A DNA stretch of 64,000 bases from Halorientalis sp. IM1011 (GTDB taxonomy: Archaea; Halobacteriota; Halobacteria; Halobacteriales; Haloarculaceae). The DNA lies in the NCBI RefSeq assembly GCF_001989615.1, contig NZ_CP019067.1, positions 1,922,001 to 1,986,000 of the forward strand, in the 5' to 3' direction. Positions 52,697 through 62,716 of the stretch are shown here, piece by piece. The position numbers were made by a program, and so were the translations under genes. The notes under the pieces are model-generated. The model worked only from the letters and a program-made list of their open reading frames with translations. It was not told where the DNA came from and did not search any database. Position 1 is the first letter of the stretch, and each line of letters begins with the position of its first letter.

Positions 52697-52796
52697 ACCG
52701 GCCGCTCCACGGAGCGACGGATAAAACGACGTGACCGTTCTCGCGGGACAGTCGGGTGCGGGAAAATAAGGCGCCCTTACCGCTCCGGAGTTGCGG

Positions 52797-54281
52797 TCAC
52801 TCGGTCAGCCGCTGGAGCGATTCGTTGATCTCGTTGACGGTGGCGGTCTGTTCCTCGTTGGCGGCGGCCACGTCCTCGATCTCCGCGGAGACCTGCTCGG
52901 CTTTGTCGACGACGCCGTCGATCATGCTGGCGATCTCCTCGGTCGAGGCGGCCTGATCGTCGGTCGCGTCCGAGACCTGTCGGACGCCGTCGGCGGCCTC
53001 CCGGGCCACCTCGGCGATCTCCTCTAAGCGCTCCATCGCCGTCTCGACCTGTTCCATCCCCGTCTCGACCTGCTCGGTCATCCGTTCGAGGCTCTCGACG
53101 GTCCGCTCGGTGTCGTTCTGGATCGCCCGAACCCGGGCTTCGATCTCGCCGGCCCGGTCCTGTGACTCCCCGGCGAGTTCCTTGACCTCGTCGGCGACGA
53201 CGGCGAAGCCCGACCCCGCCTCGCCGGCCCGCGCCGCCTCGATGGAGGCGTTCAGCGCGAGGATGTTCGTCTGGTCGGCGATGTCGTTGATCACCTCGAC
53301 GATCTCGTCGATCTCGTCGACGCGGTCCCGCAGGTCGTCGACGGAGTCGGTCACCGACTCCGTCGAGTCGTTCACGTCGTCCATCACGTCGATCGCCTCT
53401 TGGCCGGCCGTCCGCCCCTCGTCGGCGAGGTCCGCCGCCTCCTGGCTCGTCGTCGCCACTTCGTCGGAGGTCGACGCGATCTCCTCGACGGTCGCGCTCA
53501 ACTGGGACACCTCCGAGGCGACGGTTTCGACGTCCTGGGACTGCTCGTCGGCGAGGTCGCTGATCTCGCTGGCGCTCTCCGCGACGGCCCCGGCCGACCG
53601 CTCCAGCTCCGCGGTCCGCCGGCCCACGTCCGCGACGAGGTCCGACAGCTGTTCGGCCATCCGGTTGACGGCGTCGACGACCGCCAGAATCTCGTCGTCG
53701 AGGCGATCCGAGTCGAAGGAGGCCCGCGCGTCGAGGTCGCCGTCGGCGATCGACGTGAGCGTGCCCGACACTTCCTCGACCAGCCCGTGTAACTGCTCGC
53801 GCCGGCGTACCTCCGCCGTCTGGTCTTTCACCATCTCGACGGCACCGACCAACTCGTCACCCTCGTACAGCGGCGCGGCGCTGAACTCGATCTCCCGCTC
53901 GGTCCCGTCCGCCGCGACCATCGTGCTCGTGTCGCCGTACAGCGTGTAGCCCACGTCGTCGATCCGGGGAACACCGAACTCCTCGTCGGCCGACTCGGGC
54001 GCTTCGAGAACCTTGTCGGCCAGCGTCTTCGAACGCCGGCCGTCGTGGTAGAACGCCTGGCTGGCCATCTCCATGGCCTGTGCATCCGCCTCGGAGTGGC
54101 CCGTCAACTGCCTGAGCCCCTCGTTCCAGGTGACGATCTCGTGGTCCGCGTCCAGGACGAAAATCGACGCGTCGAGGTGATCCAGTATCGGGCCGAACGA
54201 CAGCGGGAACTGCCCGCTGTCCGGACTCGGCTCTGCATCCGGCACCGACGACTCTGTTTCGGACCGGTTTTGTGACGCCAT
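52797..54281 (-). CDS. Soluble PAS-domain methyl-accepting transducer
   Basis: 494 aa with no membrane helix. A PAS domain (about 30-155, [23 protein letters not shown]) is followed by a linker and a long coiled coil. The chemoreceptor tip is [20 protein letters not shown], identical in plan to other methyl-accepting proteins. It probably senses an intracellular signal, perhaps redox state or a ligand bound by PAS. The start at 54279-54281 ([10 protein letters not shown]) was chosen because the upstream frame has no similarity and lies before an A/T-rich promoter-like stretch (54311-54335). Confidence 0.87.
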   Translation of the reverse strand: MASQNRSETESSVPDAEPSPDSGQFPLSFGPILDHLDASIFVLDADHEIVTWNEGLRQLTGHSEADAQAMEMASQAFYHDGRRSKTLADKVLEAPESADEEFGVPRIDDVGYTLYGDTSTMVAADGTEREIEFSAAPLYEGDELVGAVEMVKDQTAEVRRREQLHGLVEEVSGTLTSIADGDLDARASFDSDRLDDEILAVVDAVNRMAEQLSDLVADVGRRTAELERSAGAVAESASEISDLADEQSQDVETVASEVSQLSATVEEIASTSDEVATTSQEAADLADEGRTAGQEAIDVMDDVNDSTESVTDSVDDLRDRVDEIDEIVEVINDIADQTNILALNASIEAARAGEAGSGFAVVADEVKELAGESQDRAGEIEARVRAIQNDTERTVESLERMTEQVETGMEQVETAMERLEEIAEVAREAADGVRQVSDATDDQAASTEEIASMIDGVVDKAEQVSAEIEDVAAANEEQTATVNEINESLQRLTE

Positions 54282-54550
54282 GGTTCTGGGTGAGGGGTTT
54301 CCGAGTCCCTCGTAATAATCTATTGGGTAGTTTCTGATAAATCTGCCACGAATTAACGTTTCAGGACATATACCCTGCCACCATATCCCGACTATTCTGT
54401 GGGAGAAACTCTCCACGGGTTCTCTGCAAGTGCGCCGACCACTGCACGACACGCTGTGGGGTGGTGGCCGCTGTCGGGCGGGCCAATGTGGTGGCCGGAC
54501 TCGGCGACCGCGACCGTGACCACGGGCGAGCGGGGCTCGTGGTACGAGAC
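54282..54550. other. Intergenic region between leuS and the transducer gene; no gene seen
   Basis: The first 70 bases next to the transducer gene are A/T-rich and hold its likely promoter (ATTATTA on the minus strand near 54311-54320). The rest is GC-rich, with no convincing frame, tRNA or repeat. Open frames crossing it are shadows of leuS. Confidence 0.5.
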
Positions 54551-57475
54551 CTACTCCAGGTGGATCGCCGGCCGGAACGGGACGGCGCTGTCGGCTTTCC
54601 CGTCGGGATCGACCGCGTCGGGGTCGTCCTCCGCGTAGACCTCGACGGTCGCGTCGAACTCGGATTCGAGGAAGGCCACGGCGTCCGCGTAGACGGCCCC
54701 CTCGTCGACGTCGGCCATCGCGGCGAGTTCCTCGTCGTCGCGCTCGCGGACCAGTTCCACGAGGTCCTGCACCAGGTCGTTGACCGCGTCGCCTCTCTCA
54801 CGGAGGTCCGGGTCCTCCATGACCTGGCCCATGACCGCGCCCACGTCGGTGCCGGTCTCCCGAACGGTCTCGAACACGTCGCGTTTCCAGTCGGCGGCGA
54901 CGTACACCCGGACCGTGTCGGGGTCCGTTCCGGTCACGTCCACGATGTCGTGGATGTCGTCGGTGACAGACTCGACCAACTGTTCCCGGCGCTCGACGCC
55001 CTCGTCGTCGAACTCGGGGTCGGGCTCGGGCCAGTCGGCGTCCTCGGCGGGTTCGCCGGTCAACCGCTCGTGGAGTTCGTTCGCCATGAACGGCACGAAG
55101 GGCGCGAGCAGGCGCAGTCGCGTCCGGAGCACCTCTCGGAGCGTCCACTTCGCGCCCGGCCGGTCGAGGTCCGCCCGTCGCCGGTACCACTTCAGGTGTT
55201 CCTCGAAGCTGTAGAAGATGGCCTGACTCGCCGTCCGGGTCTCGAAGCCGTCCATCGCCTCGGTGGCCTCCCGGATCGTGCCCTGCAGTTTCGAGAGCAG
55301 CCAGCGGTCGACGTGTTCGAGTTCGGGCCGTGCCTCCTCGTCGATGGCCACGTCGGTCGTCTCCTCGCCGTCGACTTCGAGGGTGATCTCCACCATCTCC
55401 TCGACGTCGTAGTCGATGACCTCCTCGGCTCGCGACCAGAACCGTTCGAGCTGATCGCGCGTACTCCCCACGAGGTCGTCCCGCCAGTCGTAGTCCTGCC
55501 ACGGCTCCGCGGAGTTGAGCAGGAAAAAGCGGACGGTGTCGGCCCCGTACTCGTCGATTGCCTTCGAGGGCAACACGACGTGGCCCTTCGAGGAGGACAT
55601 CGCTTCCCCTTCGAGCAGACCCATGCCCATGATGGTGATGCCCTGGGGCCAGTTGTCCTCGGAGAACAGTTCGCCGTGGTGGAACTGGAAGAAGGTCAGG
55701 TGGTTGTTGATGAGGTCGTTACCCGAGCAGCGCCAGTCGACGGGGTACCAGTGGTCGAACTCCTCGTGGAGGTCGAGGGCGCGCTCGTCGGGGTCGTCGA
55801 CGGCGTCCTCGCCGTAGAACAGCGCGTCGAAGAAGTCGGGGTCGAGGTCCTCGGGCGGGACGTCCTCGATCCGGTGGGCGACGGTGTAGTAGGACATGTA
55901 GATCGTCGAGTCCGAGAGGGGTTCGATGACGAACTCGTCGTCCCACGGCAGGCGGGTGCCCAGCCCGTAGTTGCGGATGCAGGGCCACTCGTTGAGCCAG
56001 TCGATGGTGTGGTCGTACTGGTCGCGGGTGTTCTCCGGGATGGTCTCGAGGCCGGAAAGCACCCGGTGGGCCTTCTGCTTCCACTCGGCGTCGTTGTAGC
56101 GCAGGAACCAGGTGTCCTGTTTGGCGACCTCGACGTCGCCGCCACAGCGACAGACCACGTCCTCGGTGAACTCGTACATCTCGTCGAACGCGCCTTCGTC
56201 CTGGTAGTGATCGCGGAACTCCTCGCGGACGTTCTCGACGGTCATGCCCGCGAACTCGCCGTAGTCCTCGTGCATGATCCCCTGGTGGAACTCGGCCTGG
56301 TAGAGGTCGGCCGTCACGTCCTCCAGTTCGGGGTCCTCGGAGGACTCGATGCCGGCCGCCTCGACCGCCGTCCGGGCGGGGATCTCGCCGTACTCCTCGA
56401 TGTCGAGGATCGGGATCGGCTCGATGGCGGCCACGTCGGCGGGGTCGATCCCGTACTCGCGCATCCGCTCGTCGTCGGCCTTTGCCTCCTGCAGCGCGAG
56501 GTAGTCGTCCGGCGAGTGGGCCGGGACCGACATGACGACGCCGGTGGCGTTGTCGGTGTCGACGAAGGTCGCCGGCAGGATCAGGACCTCCTCACCCGTG
56601 ATGGGGTTGGTGACGGTCTCGCCGATCAGGTCCTCGCCGGTGAGTTCGTCCTGTATCTCGATCTCGCGTTCCTGCAGTTCGAGTTTCTCGACGGCCTCAC
56701 GGGAGACGATCCACGCTTCGCCATCCACGTCGGCCCGCACGTACTCGCCGTCGGGGTGGGCGTAGGCGTTCGTGACACCGCGCACGGTTTCAGGGCGGAG
56801 GGTGGCCATCGGGGCGATCACGGAGTCGCCACCGATGTCGCCCTCGAACTTGACCAGAGTGTACTCCTGAAACTCGGCGGTCTCGCCTTCCAGGAGGTCG
56901 TGTGTCGTGACGGGATTTTCCTCGTCGGTGCAGTACTTGACGGGGTGGAGCCCCTTCTCCAGCAGCCCCTGCTCTTTGAGCCGCTCGTACTGCCAGGTGA
57001 TGAACTTCGAGTAGCGCTCGTCGTTGGTGGTGAACTCCCGCCGCCAGTCGATGGAGAGCCCCAGCTGTTTCATCCCCGATTTGTAGTGGTTCTCGATGAA
57101 GTAGCGGGCGTAGCCCATCGGGGTTTCGAGGTCCTCGAGGGTGTCCTCGGGGACGTCGTAGGTATCTCGCAGGACCGACAGCTGATCTTCCTCGCCTTTC
57201 TTCAGGCGCTCGACGGCACCGATGATCGGCGTGCCGGTGACGTGCCAGGCGATGGGAAAGAGGACGTCGTCGCCCTGGAGCCGGCGATAGCGGGCGTACA
57301 CGTCGGGGACGGTGTAGGTCCGGCAGTGGCCGATGTGCATCCCGCCGCTCGGATAGGGGTAGGGGACGGTGATGAAGGTGGGCTCGGTGTCCTCACCGGG
57401 GTCGGCCTCGTACCGCCCCGCCTCGGCCCAGCGCTCGCGCCACTCCGCCTCCAGTCGTTGAGGCTCGTAATCCAT
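54551..57475 (-). CDS. leuS: Leucyl-tRNA synthetase
   Basis: 974 aa, the archaeal/eukaryotic-like long form. It charges tRNA-Leu. The class I HIGH motif is at residues 47-50 ([11 protein letters not shown]), and the KMSKS equivalent is MSSSKG near residue 626. The CP1 editing domain lies between ([19 protein letters not shown] and the T-rich editing site region). A zinc-like Cys pair occurs in CRCGGD. The anticodon-binding and C-terminal extension are strongly acidic. The start [16 protein letters not shown] is conserved. Confidence 0.97.
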   Translation of the reverse strand: MDYEPQRLEAEWRERWAEAGRYEADPGEDTEPTFITVPYPYPSGGMHIGHCRTYTVPDVYARYRRLQGDDVLFPIAWHVTGTPIIGAVERLKKGEEDQLSVLRDTYDVPEDTLEDLETPMGYARYFIENHYKSGMKQLGLSIDWRREFTTNDERYSKFITWQYERLKEQGLLEKGLHPVKYCTDEENPVTTHDLLEGETAEFQEYTLVKFEGDIGGDSVIAPMATLRPETVRGVTNAYAHPDGEYVRADVDGEAWIVSREAVEKLELQEREIEIQDELTGEDLIGETVTNPITGEEVLILPATFVDTDNATGVVMSVPAHSPDDYLALQEAKADDERMREYGIDPADVAAIEPIPILDIEEYGEIPARTAVEAAGIESSEDPELEDVTADLYQAEFHQGIMHEDYGEFAGMTVENVREEFRDHYQDEGAFDEMYEFTEDVVCRCGGDVEVAKQDTWFLRYNDAEWKQKAHRVLSGLETIPENTRDQYDHTIDWLNEWPCIRNYGLGTRLPWDDEFVIEPLSDSTIYMSYYTVAHRIEDVPPEDLDPDFFDALFYGEDAVDDPDERALDLHEEFDHWYPVDWRCSGNDLINNHLTFFQFHHGELFSEDNWPQGITIMGMGLLEGEAMSSSKGHVVLPSKAIDEYGADTVRFFLLNSAEPWQDYDWRDDLVGSTRDQLERFWSRAEEVIDYDVEEMVEITLEVDGEETTDVAIDEEARPELEHVDRWLLSKLQGTIREATEAMDGFETRTASQAIFYSFEEHLKWYRRRADLDRPGAKWTLREVLRTRLRLLAPFVPFMANELHERLTGEPAEDADWPEPDPEFDDEGVERREQLVESVTDDIHDIVDVTGTDPDTVRVYVAADWKRDVFETVRETGTDVGAVMGQVMEDPDLRERGDAVNDLVQDLVELVRERDDEELAAMADVDEGAVYADAVAFLESEFDATVEVYAEDDPDAVDPDGKADSAVPFRPAIHLE

Positions 57476-57523
57476 ACGTGTCGGTTCCCCCTGCCAGCCT
57501 AAAAGAACTCCCTATCTGCCGAG

Positions 57524-57934
57524 TCAGTCCTCGCCCGGCAGGTCGGCGGGAACCCACTCGAGTTCGGGTGGCAACTCCGCGCCGAGGGTCGTCAACTCGA
57601 CGGCGGTCCGCCGGTCGGGTTCGACCCACGTGAGGAGTCCCGCGTCGATCAGTTTCGGCAGATGGACGTGGTACAGCGAGGTCTCGACTTCGGTGTAGGC
57701 GGCGTCCGCATCGCCCGTCGTTTCGGCCGTGGCGACGTAGGTCGCCACGTGTTCGACCGGGACCGCGCGCCGCTCGTCGCGGAGGTACGCCAGCACGCGG
57801 CGGCGACGAGTGTGGGCCAGCGCCCTGAACACCTCGTTCCGGATGCCGTCCGCACGCGGCGACCCGACCCGACTCCCGCTTCGCTCCCCGGGGGGCTCCT
57901 CGTCACGCATCGTCTCTCCCTCGCTGGTCGTCAC
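57524..57934 (-). CDS. Winged-helix protein, DUF7344-like
   Basis: 136 aa. After a polar N-terminus (1-28), the region VFRALAHTRRRRVLAYLRDERR through ETSLYHVHLPKLIDAGLLTWVEPDRRTAVELT has the helix-turn-helix-wing pattern of haloarchaeal winged-helix regulators annotated DUF7344. It lacks a ligand domain, so it may act as a small dimeric DNA-binding protein. A Met at residue 9 is an alternative start. It sits 49 bp upstream of leuS on the same strand. Confidence 0.75.
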   Translation of the reverse strand: MTTSEGETMRDEEPPGERSGSRVGSPRADGIRNEVFRALAHTRRRRVLAYLRDERRAVPVEHVATYVATAETTGDADAAYTEVETSLYHVHLPKLIDAGLLTWVEPDRRTAVELTTLGAELPPELEWVPADLPGED

Positions 57935-58007
57935 CCATTACCTTCCGTTTCGATGTCCTATCGTAAAAAAACTTCCAGCGAACCTACTTCTGTTGTCGCC
58001 GACCCCC

Positions 58008-58463
58008 TCAATCGAGCGTGACGACGCCATCGTCGAGCAGTTCGAGCAGGAGATCGCGGGCGTGGCCGTCGGGGTTCACGCCGGTCAGGACGCGCTCGAC
58101 GGTCCCGTCGACGAGCACGAACGTCGTTCGCGGCGTCGACTGGCCGGGCGCGTCCCGGGGGACGCCGAAGGCCGCCGCCACCTCGCCGTCGGGGTCGGCC
58201 AGCAGGTCGAACTCGACGCCGGTCTCGTCGGCGAACGCGCGGTGGGACTCGACGTCGTCCGTCGAGACGCCGTAGACGGTGACGCCCGCGTCGTCGTAGC
58301 TCTCGCGCTCCCGTGCGAACTGTTCGGCCTCGGTGGTACACCCCGGCGTCCCGTCCTCGGGATAGAAGTAGACGACCGTCGGGTCCGAAAACGTCGGCGA
58401 GACGGTCTCGCCGTGCTGGTTCCGCGCCGTCACGTCGGGTGCCGGATCGCCCGATTCGAGCAT
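58008..58463 (-). CDS. bcp: Peroxiredoxin, BCP/PrxQ type with a single cysteine
   Basis: 151 aa. It reduces hydroperoxides. The peroxidatic Cys42 is in PEDGTPGCTTEAEQF. The usual resolving Cys five residues later is Glu here, and no other Cys exists in the protein, so it must act as a 1-Cys enzyme or borrow a partner thiol. The N-terminus MLESGDPAPDVTARNQHGE is typical of the BCP branch. The Hsp20 gene lies 37 bp upstream on the same strand, hinting at shared stress control. Confidence 0.9.
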   Translation of the reverse strand: MLESGDPAPDVTARNQHGETVSPTFSDPTVVYFYPEDGTPGCTTEAEQFARERESYDDAGVTVYGVSTDDVESHRAFADETGVEFDLLADPDGEVAAAFGVPRDAPGQSTPRTTFVLVDGTVERVLTGVNPDGHARDLLLELLDDGVVTLD

Positions 58464-58500
58464 ACCCGGCGGTTCGACGGCCGGCGGGAAGTTCGTTGTG

Positions 58501-58929
58501 CTAGTTCACCGGGATGTCCGTCCCGCTACCGGCCTCCTGTTTCGGGAGCGTGATGGTCAGGACGCCGTTGTCGTAACTCGCCTCGGCGTCCTCCGTCCGG
58601 ACGCGGTCGGGCAGCGGTACGGTCCGACTCATCGTGCGACGGGTCCGCTCCTGGCGGATGAACTGCTGGTCTTCGCTTTCGCCTCCCTCCTCGCTGGTCG
58701 TCTCCTGGCTGGCGGCGATCCGCACGGTCCGCGGATCCGGCAGCGTCACGTCGATGTCGTCGCTGGAGTAGCCGGGGACGTCGGCCGTGGCCTCGAAGGT
58801 CTCCCCGGTGTCGGCGACGTCGACGGCGACGCTCCCACCCAGTCCCGCTCCGGGCTCGAAGTCACCGAATTCGCTGCTGATCCGGTCGAACAGGCGGTCG
58901 ATCTCCTCGAATGGGTTCTGTCGATTCAT
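58501..58929 (-). CDS. Small heat-shock protein, Hsp20/alpha-crystallin family
   Basis: 142 aa. The alpha-crystallin domain covers about 44-132 (VAVDVADTGETFEATADVPGYSSDDIDVTLPDPRTVRIAA in outline, then SYDNGVLTITLPKQE). The C-terminal IPV at the very end provides an I-x-V anchoring motif. These chaperones hold unfolding proteins in large oligomers. The ATG at 58929 was chosen on MNRQNPFEEIDRLFD; the frame is open 22 codons upstream without similarity. Confidence 0.93.
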   Translation of the reverse strand: MNRQNPFEEIDRLFDRISSEFGDFEPGAGLGGSVAVDVADTGETFEATADVPGYSSDDIDVTLPDPRTVRIAASQETTSEEGGESEDQQFIRQERTRRTMSRTVPLPDRVRTEDAEASYDNGVLTITLPKQEAGSGTDIPVN

Positions 58930-59002
58930 GGGCTCACCCCACCGGGAGTACGACGGCCTGCTAAAATTGTCTGTCGGCGACCGCAGGGTCGCCACCCGCC
59001 GG

Positions 59003-60319
59003 TCACTCGCTTCCCTCGGCGAGGTCCTCCGAGAGGTCGTCGACGGCCGCGCGCACCTCCTCGACGATGTCGTGCTGGCGCTCGGTCAGGTCGGCGGTCT
59101 CGGTGGCGGTCTCGTGGATCTCGGTCGCCGCCGTGGCGCTCTGTTCGACCGACGCCGTCACCTCCTCGATGTGGGCCGCCTGGTCGTCGTTGGCCGTCGC
59201 GATCTCCTCGGCCCCGTCGGCGGCGTCGGCGACGTGTTCGACGATCTCCTCGAGGGCACCCAGCGTCTCGCTGACGCGATCACTGACCTCGACGGCGCGG
59301 TCGTGTGCGCGCTCGACCTCCTCGACCGTCCGGTCGGTCTCGCCGGTGATCGCCTCGATCTCGTCGCCGATCTCCTCGGTGTGCTCGCGGGTCTGGTCCG
59401 CGAGGTCTTTCACCTCGTCGGCGACGACGGCGAACCCCTCGCCCGATTCGCCGGCCCGCGCCGCCTCGATGTTGGCGTTCAGCGCGAGGATGTTCGTCTG
59501 CTCGGCGATGTCGGCGATGATCTCCGCGACCGCCTCGATGTCGTCCATCCGCTCGGCCAGCCGGCCGACCGTCGCCTCCAGACTCTCGCTGGTCGCGAGG
59601 ATGTCGTCGGCCGCCGCCTCGGCCTCCGCACCCGCTTCCTGCCCGCGGCGGGCGGCCTCGCGTGCGCTCGCGGCCGTCTCGGCCACCTCGTCGGTCGTCG
59701 CCGCGATCTCCTCCATGTTGGCGCTGAGCGACTCCATCTCCGCGCTGATCTCGTCGAGTCGGTCGTCCTGTTCGATCGCCCGGTCCTCGATGTCGGCCGC
59801 GTTGTCGGCCACGTCTCCCGCGACCGTCTCCAGCCGGGAGATTACGCCGGTCAGCCGCTCGGCGACCTGTTCCTGGCTCTCCTGGAGGCGGCGCTCCGTC
59901 TCGCGCAGCTCCGTCACGTCCTGCAGTGCCGTCACGGAGCCCGCGAGCTCGCCGTCGGCGTCGTACATCGGCGTGCTCGTGATCTGGACCAGGCGTTCCT
60001 CGTCGTCGTGGTTCAACAGTGTGGACTCGACCCCTCTGATCTGGGTCTCGTTTTCCATCGTCCGCTGGGCGGTCGTCGTCTTCGTCCCGTGGGTCTCCTC
60101 GGTACGGAACACCTCGTGGCCCTCCATCTCCGGGACGCGTTCGGGATCGAGCGCCATCAGATTCTGCATCGCCGGGTTGAAAAGGAGAATATTCGACTCG
60201 GCGTCCGTGACGACGATCGGAACGGGCAGGTCCTGCAACGCACGGACCCACTTCATCTCGGCGTCGTCGAAGTCGGCGTAGATGCCCGCTGCCTCCCCGC
60301 GCCGCTGTTGCTCTGACAT
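59003..60319 (-). CDS. Soluble PAS-domain methyl-accepting transducer (third transducer)
   Basis: 438 aa with no membrane helix. The PAS domain (about 22-145) includes [25 protein letters not shown] and a second half with [24 protein letters not shown]. The coiled coil carries the tip [19 protein letters not shown]. It differs from the other soluble transducer in having a shorter signalling domain. The signal sensed is unknown. No CheA, CheW or CheR gene lies nearby. Confidence 0.86.
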   Translation of the reverse strand: MSEQQRRGEAAGIYADFDDAEMKWVRALQDLPVPIVVTDAESNILLFNPAMQNLMALDPERVPEMEGHEVFRTEETHGTKTTTAQRTMENETQIRGVESTLLNHDDEERLVQITSTPMYDADGELAGSVTALQDVTELRETERRLQESQEQVAERLTGVISRLETVAGDVADNAADIEDRAIEQDDRLDEISAEMESLSANMEEIAATTDEVAETAASAREAARRGQEAGAEAEAAADDILATSESLEATVGRLAERMDDIEAVAEIIADIAEQTNILALNANIEAARAGESGEGFAVVADEVKDLADQTREHTEEIGDEIEAITGETDRTVEEVERAHDRAVEVSDRVSETLGALEEIVEHVADAADGAEEIATANDDQAAHIEEVTASVEQSATAATEIHETATETADLTERQHDIVEEVRAAVDDLSEDLAEGSE

Positions 60320-60386
60320 CTCTGCCGGACGTTCTCACACCCCGTGCCTGAACGTTTCGGCGAGGTTATCGATCGCGATAACGCGG

Positions 60387-61199
60387 TTACTCGACCACGT
60401 GTTCGGTGTCGTAGGATCCGAGCCGGCGGACCCACCCGTCCTCGGCGATCGCATCGATCTCGTCGAGGGCTGCCTGCGTGCGGTCCTCGTAGAGGCCGGC
60501 CGCGATGTCGATGTGGAAGACGTAGTCGCCCAGCCGCTCGCCGCTGGGACGGGATTCGACGCGAGTCATGTTGATGTCCCGTTCGGCGAACGGTTCGAGC
60601 ATCTCCAGCAGGAGGCCGGGGTAGTCGACGTTGGGGTAGACGATCAGCGAGGTCTTGCCGCCGCCCTCGGAGCGCTCGCTCTCGGGCGCGACGACGAGAA
60701 AACGGGTCGCGTTCGAGGACTGGTCCTGGATATCCTCGGCCAGCACCTCCAGATCGGTGCCGTTGGTCGCGTTCTCGGGGTGGCCGATGGCCGCGACAGA
60801 CGGGTCCTCGCGGGCGCGCTCGACGCCACGGGCGGTCGAGGCGACGGCTTCGAGAGCGGCGTCGGGGTACTCGGCGTCGAGGTAGTCCCGGCACTGGGCC
60901 AGCGCCTGGGCGTGGCTGGCGACCAGTTCGAACTCCGGTCCCTGGGCGAGCAGGGCGTGGCGGATGGGCGTGATCAGTTCCCTGACGACCGCCACGTCGT
61001 GTTCGGCGAAGGCGTCGAGCGACTCGGTGACGCTGCCCTCGATGCTGTTCTCGACCGGGACGACCCCGCGGTCGTACTCGCCCGCTGCGACGGACTCGAC
61101 GATGGCGGTCACCGACTCGGAAAAGGCGACCTCGTCGGCGACGGCCGTCGCGGCCCGGTGTGAGTAGGTCCCCGCCGGACCGAGCGTGAGTGCCTTCAT
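60387..61199 (-). CDS. pheA: Prephenate dehydratase
   Basis: 270 aa. It converts prephenate to phenylpyruvate for phenylalanine synthesis. The catalytic Thr-Arg-Phe motif is in SSNATRFLVV, and the N-terminal PVENSIEGSV site is visible. The C-terminal ACT regulatory domain has the ESRPSGERLGDYVFHID segment, whose ESRP motif binds phenylalanine. There is no chorismate mutase domain, as in other archaea. The ATG at 61199 (MKALTLGPAGTYSHRAA) matches the family start and sits about 27 bp from a TTTTTA element. Confidence 0.95.
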   Translation of the reverse strand: MKALTLGPAGTYSHRAATAVADEVAFSESVTAIVESVAAGEYDRGVVPVENSIEGSVTESLDAFAEHDVAVVRELITPIRHALLAQGPEFELVASHAQALAQCRDYLDAEYPDAALEAVASTARGVERAREDPSVAAIGHPENATNGTDLEVLAEDIQDQSSNATRFLVVAPESERSEGGGKTSLIVYPNVDYPGLLLEMLEPFAERDINMTRVESRPSGERLGDYVFHIDIAAGLYEDRTQAALDEIDAIAEDGWVRRLGSYDTEHVVE

Positions 61200-61290
61200 C
61201 GGCGACGGCTTCGCTGCTAGCGGTAAAAAGCGTCGTGGTGTCACCCGGCTCGTCGAGGCCGCTCGACGATATCTTGATTCAGCGAGAGAA

Positions 61291-61358
61291 TCCCGCCCTT
61301 CCCGTGAGGGACGAGTGTTCCGACGCTTAGTCGGAACCGAGGACCGAACAGGGCGGGA
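61291..61358. repeat. Left structured element: outer stem with two inner hairpins
   Basis: TCCCGCCCT (61291-61299) pairs perfectly with AGGGCGGGA (61350-61358). Inside it lie TCCC-GTGA-GGGA (61300-61311) and GTTCCGAC-GCTTA-GTCGGAAC (61317-61337). The flanks read GAGAA before and GTGAATCG after. The arrangement parallels the element at 62757-62823 and could be a relic right end of another copy, a left end, or a small RNA. Confidence 0.7.
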
Positions 61359-61459
61359 GTGAATCGCGTAACCTTCGATACCCAGCCGACATTGTTCCTC
61401 CCAGCAGGATATTCCACGCCGACCGAAAGATTAAGTCATTGTGCTGTCATAGGCTATGT

Positions 61460-62716
61460 ATGGTGAATCTGGTCACGACCCGCACCATTACAGCTGCACT
61501 CACCAACGACCGTGAGAGTGTCGTGTGTGACCTTGATTCACTCGCTCGTTCCGGCAGTAAAATCTGGAACGTCGCTCGGTGGACTGCTGGCCGCATCTGG
61601 GACGAAACCGGTGAGATACCCGATGAAGGACCGCTTAAGTCCTACATGAAGAACCAACCGTGCTGGAAAGATTTGAACGCCCAATCAAGCCAGGCAATCA
61701 TCGAAGAATTGGCTGGCGCTTTCCAGTCCTGGTTCGAACAAGACAACCCAGACGCCAACCCACCGGGCTACCGCAAACACGGCGACCAACGACCACGCTC
61801 AACAATCACGTTCAAAGAAGACGGCTTCAAACTCGACACCAAACACGAGCAGGTCCGACTATCGAAAGGGCAAAACCTGAAAGACGGCTGGAGTGACTTC
61901 ATCCTCTGCGAATACGATACCGGTCCAGACGCAGACCTGACTGCCGTCGAAGACGTGCAACAGGTCCGCATCGTCTGGACCGGTGAGCAGTGGGAACTGC
62001 ACTTTGTCTGTAAAGTTGCCATTGACGCCACTGACTTGTCTGGCGAGAAGACGGCTGGTGTTGACCTCGGTATCTGCAACACGGCGGCTGTCTCTGTTGG
62101 TGACGAGACGCTGTTGTATCCGGGGAACGCTTTGAAGGAGGACGCCCACTACTTCCGCCAGGAAGAATACGATACGGAAGGAGAAAACGGTCCCAGCACC
62201 CATGCTGAGTGGGCACGCCAGAAGAAATCACGGCGGCAGACCCACTTCCTGCACGCACTCTCGAAAGACATCGTAGAGCAATGTGCAGACCGTGGCGTGG
62301 AGACGATAGCGGTTGGACATCCGAAGGACATTCGTGCGAATGAAGACTGGGGTCGTCACGGGAACAAGCGTCTGCACGATTGGGCGTTTGAAACGGTGCT
62401 GAGTCACATCGAGTACAAGGCTGAAGAACGTGGTATCGAGGTAGAGCGTGTTGACGAGTACGAGTTAGCCACGTCGATAACCTGCTGTGCGTGCGGGATG
62501 AAAGCCGATTCGAACCGTGTCGAGCGTGGCTTGTACGTGTGTGAGAACTGCAAACTGGTCGCTAATAGCGACCTGAATGCGGCGGAGAATATGCGGGCGA
62601 CGGTAACTCCGAGTCCTGCTGAGGATAGGAGTAACGGCTGTCTGGCCCAGCCTTCGGTGCGCCTGTTCGATACATCGACGGGGAGAGTAGCCCCTCAAGA
62701 ACAGGTCTACCCGTAG
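61460..62716 (+). CDS. tnpB: TnpB, RNA-guided nuclease of an IS1341/IS605-type element
   Basis: 418 aa. TnpB is a guide-RNA-directed nuclease, the ancestor of Cas12. RuvC-I is AGVDLGICN with Asp202. RuvC-III is NSDLNAAENM with Asp371. The zinc ribbon uses C342-x-x-C345 and C361-x-x-C364. In the RuvC-II region the usual V-E-D-L reads AVGHPKDIR (284-292), so the standard catalytic Glu is not at its place; nearby E295 or other acids might substitute. GRHGNKRLHDWAF and HIEYKAEERGIEV match haloarchaeal TnpBs. The start ATG at 61460 (MVNLVTTRTI) was preferred over 61439, which precedes it without similarity. Confidence 0.92.
   Translation: MVNLVTTRTITAALTNDRESVVCDLDSLARSGSKIWNVARWTAGRIWDETGEIPDEGPLKSYMKNQPCWKDLNAQSSQAIIEELAGAFQSWFEQDNPDANPPGYRKHGDQRPRSTITFKEDGFKLDTKHEQVRLSKGQNLKDGWSDFILCEYDTGPDADLTAVEDVQQVRIVWTGEQWELHFVCKVAIDATDLSGEKTAGVDLGICNTAAVSVGDETLLYPGNALKEDAHYFRQEEYDTEGENGPSTHAEWARQKKSRRQTHFLHALSKDIVEQCADRGVETIAVGHPKDIRANEDWGRHGNKRLHDWAFETVLSHIEYKAEERGIEVERVDEYELATSITCCACGMKADSNRVERGLYVCENCKLVANSDLNAAENMRATVTPSPAEDRSNGCLAQPSVRLFDTSTGRVAPQEQVYP

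Noticed and set aside
54461-57502. Open frame of about 1000 codons on the plus strand opposite leuS
   Set aside because: It mirrors leuS codon for codon and has Val/Asp/Leu/His-rich composition typical of antisense frames in high-GC genes. LeuS motifs are unambiguous on the other strand.
61439-61459. Earlier ATG of tnpB
   Set aside because: The seven extra residues (MCCHRLC) lie in the typical leader of such genes. The family start resembles MVNLVTTRTI at 61460.
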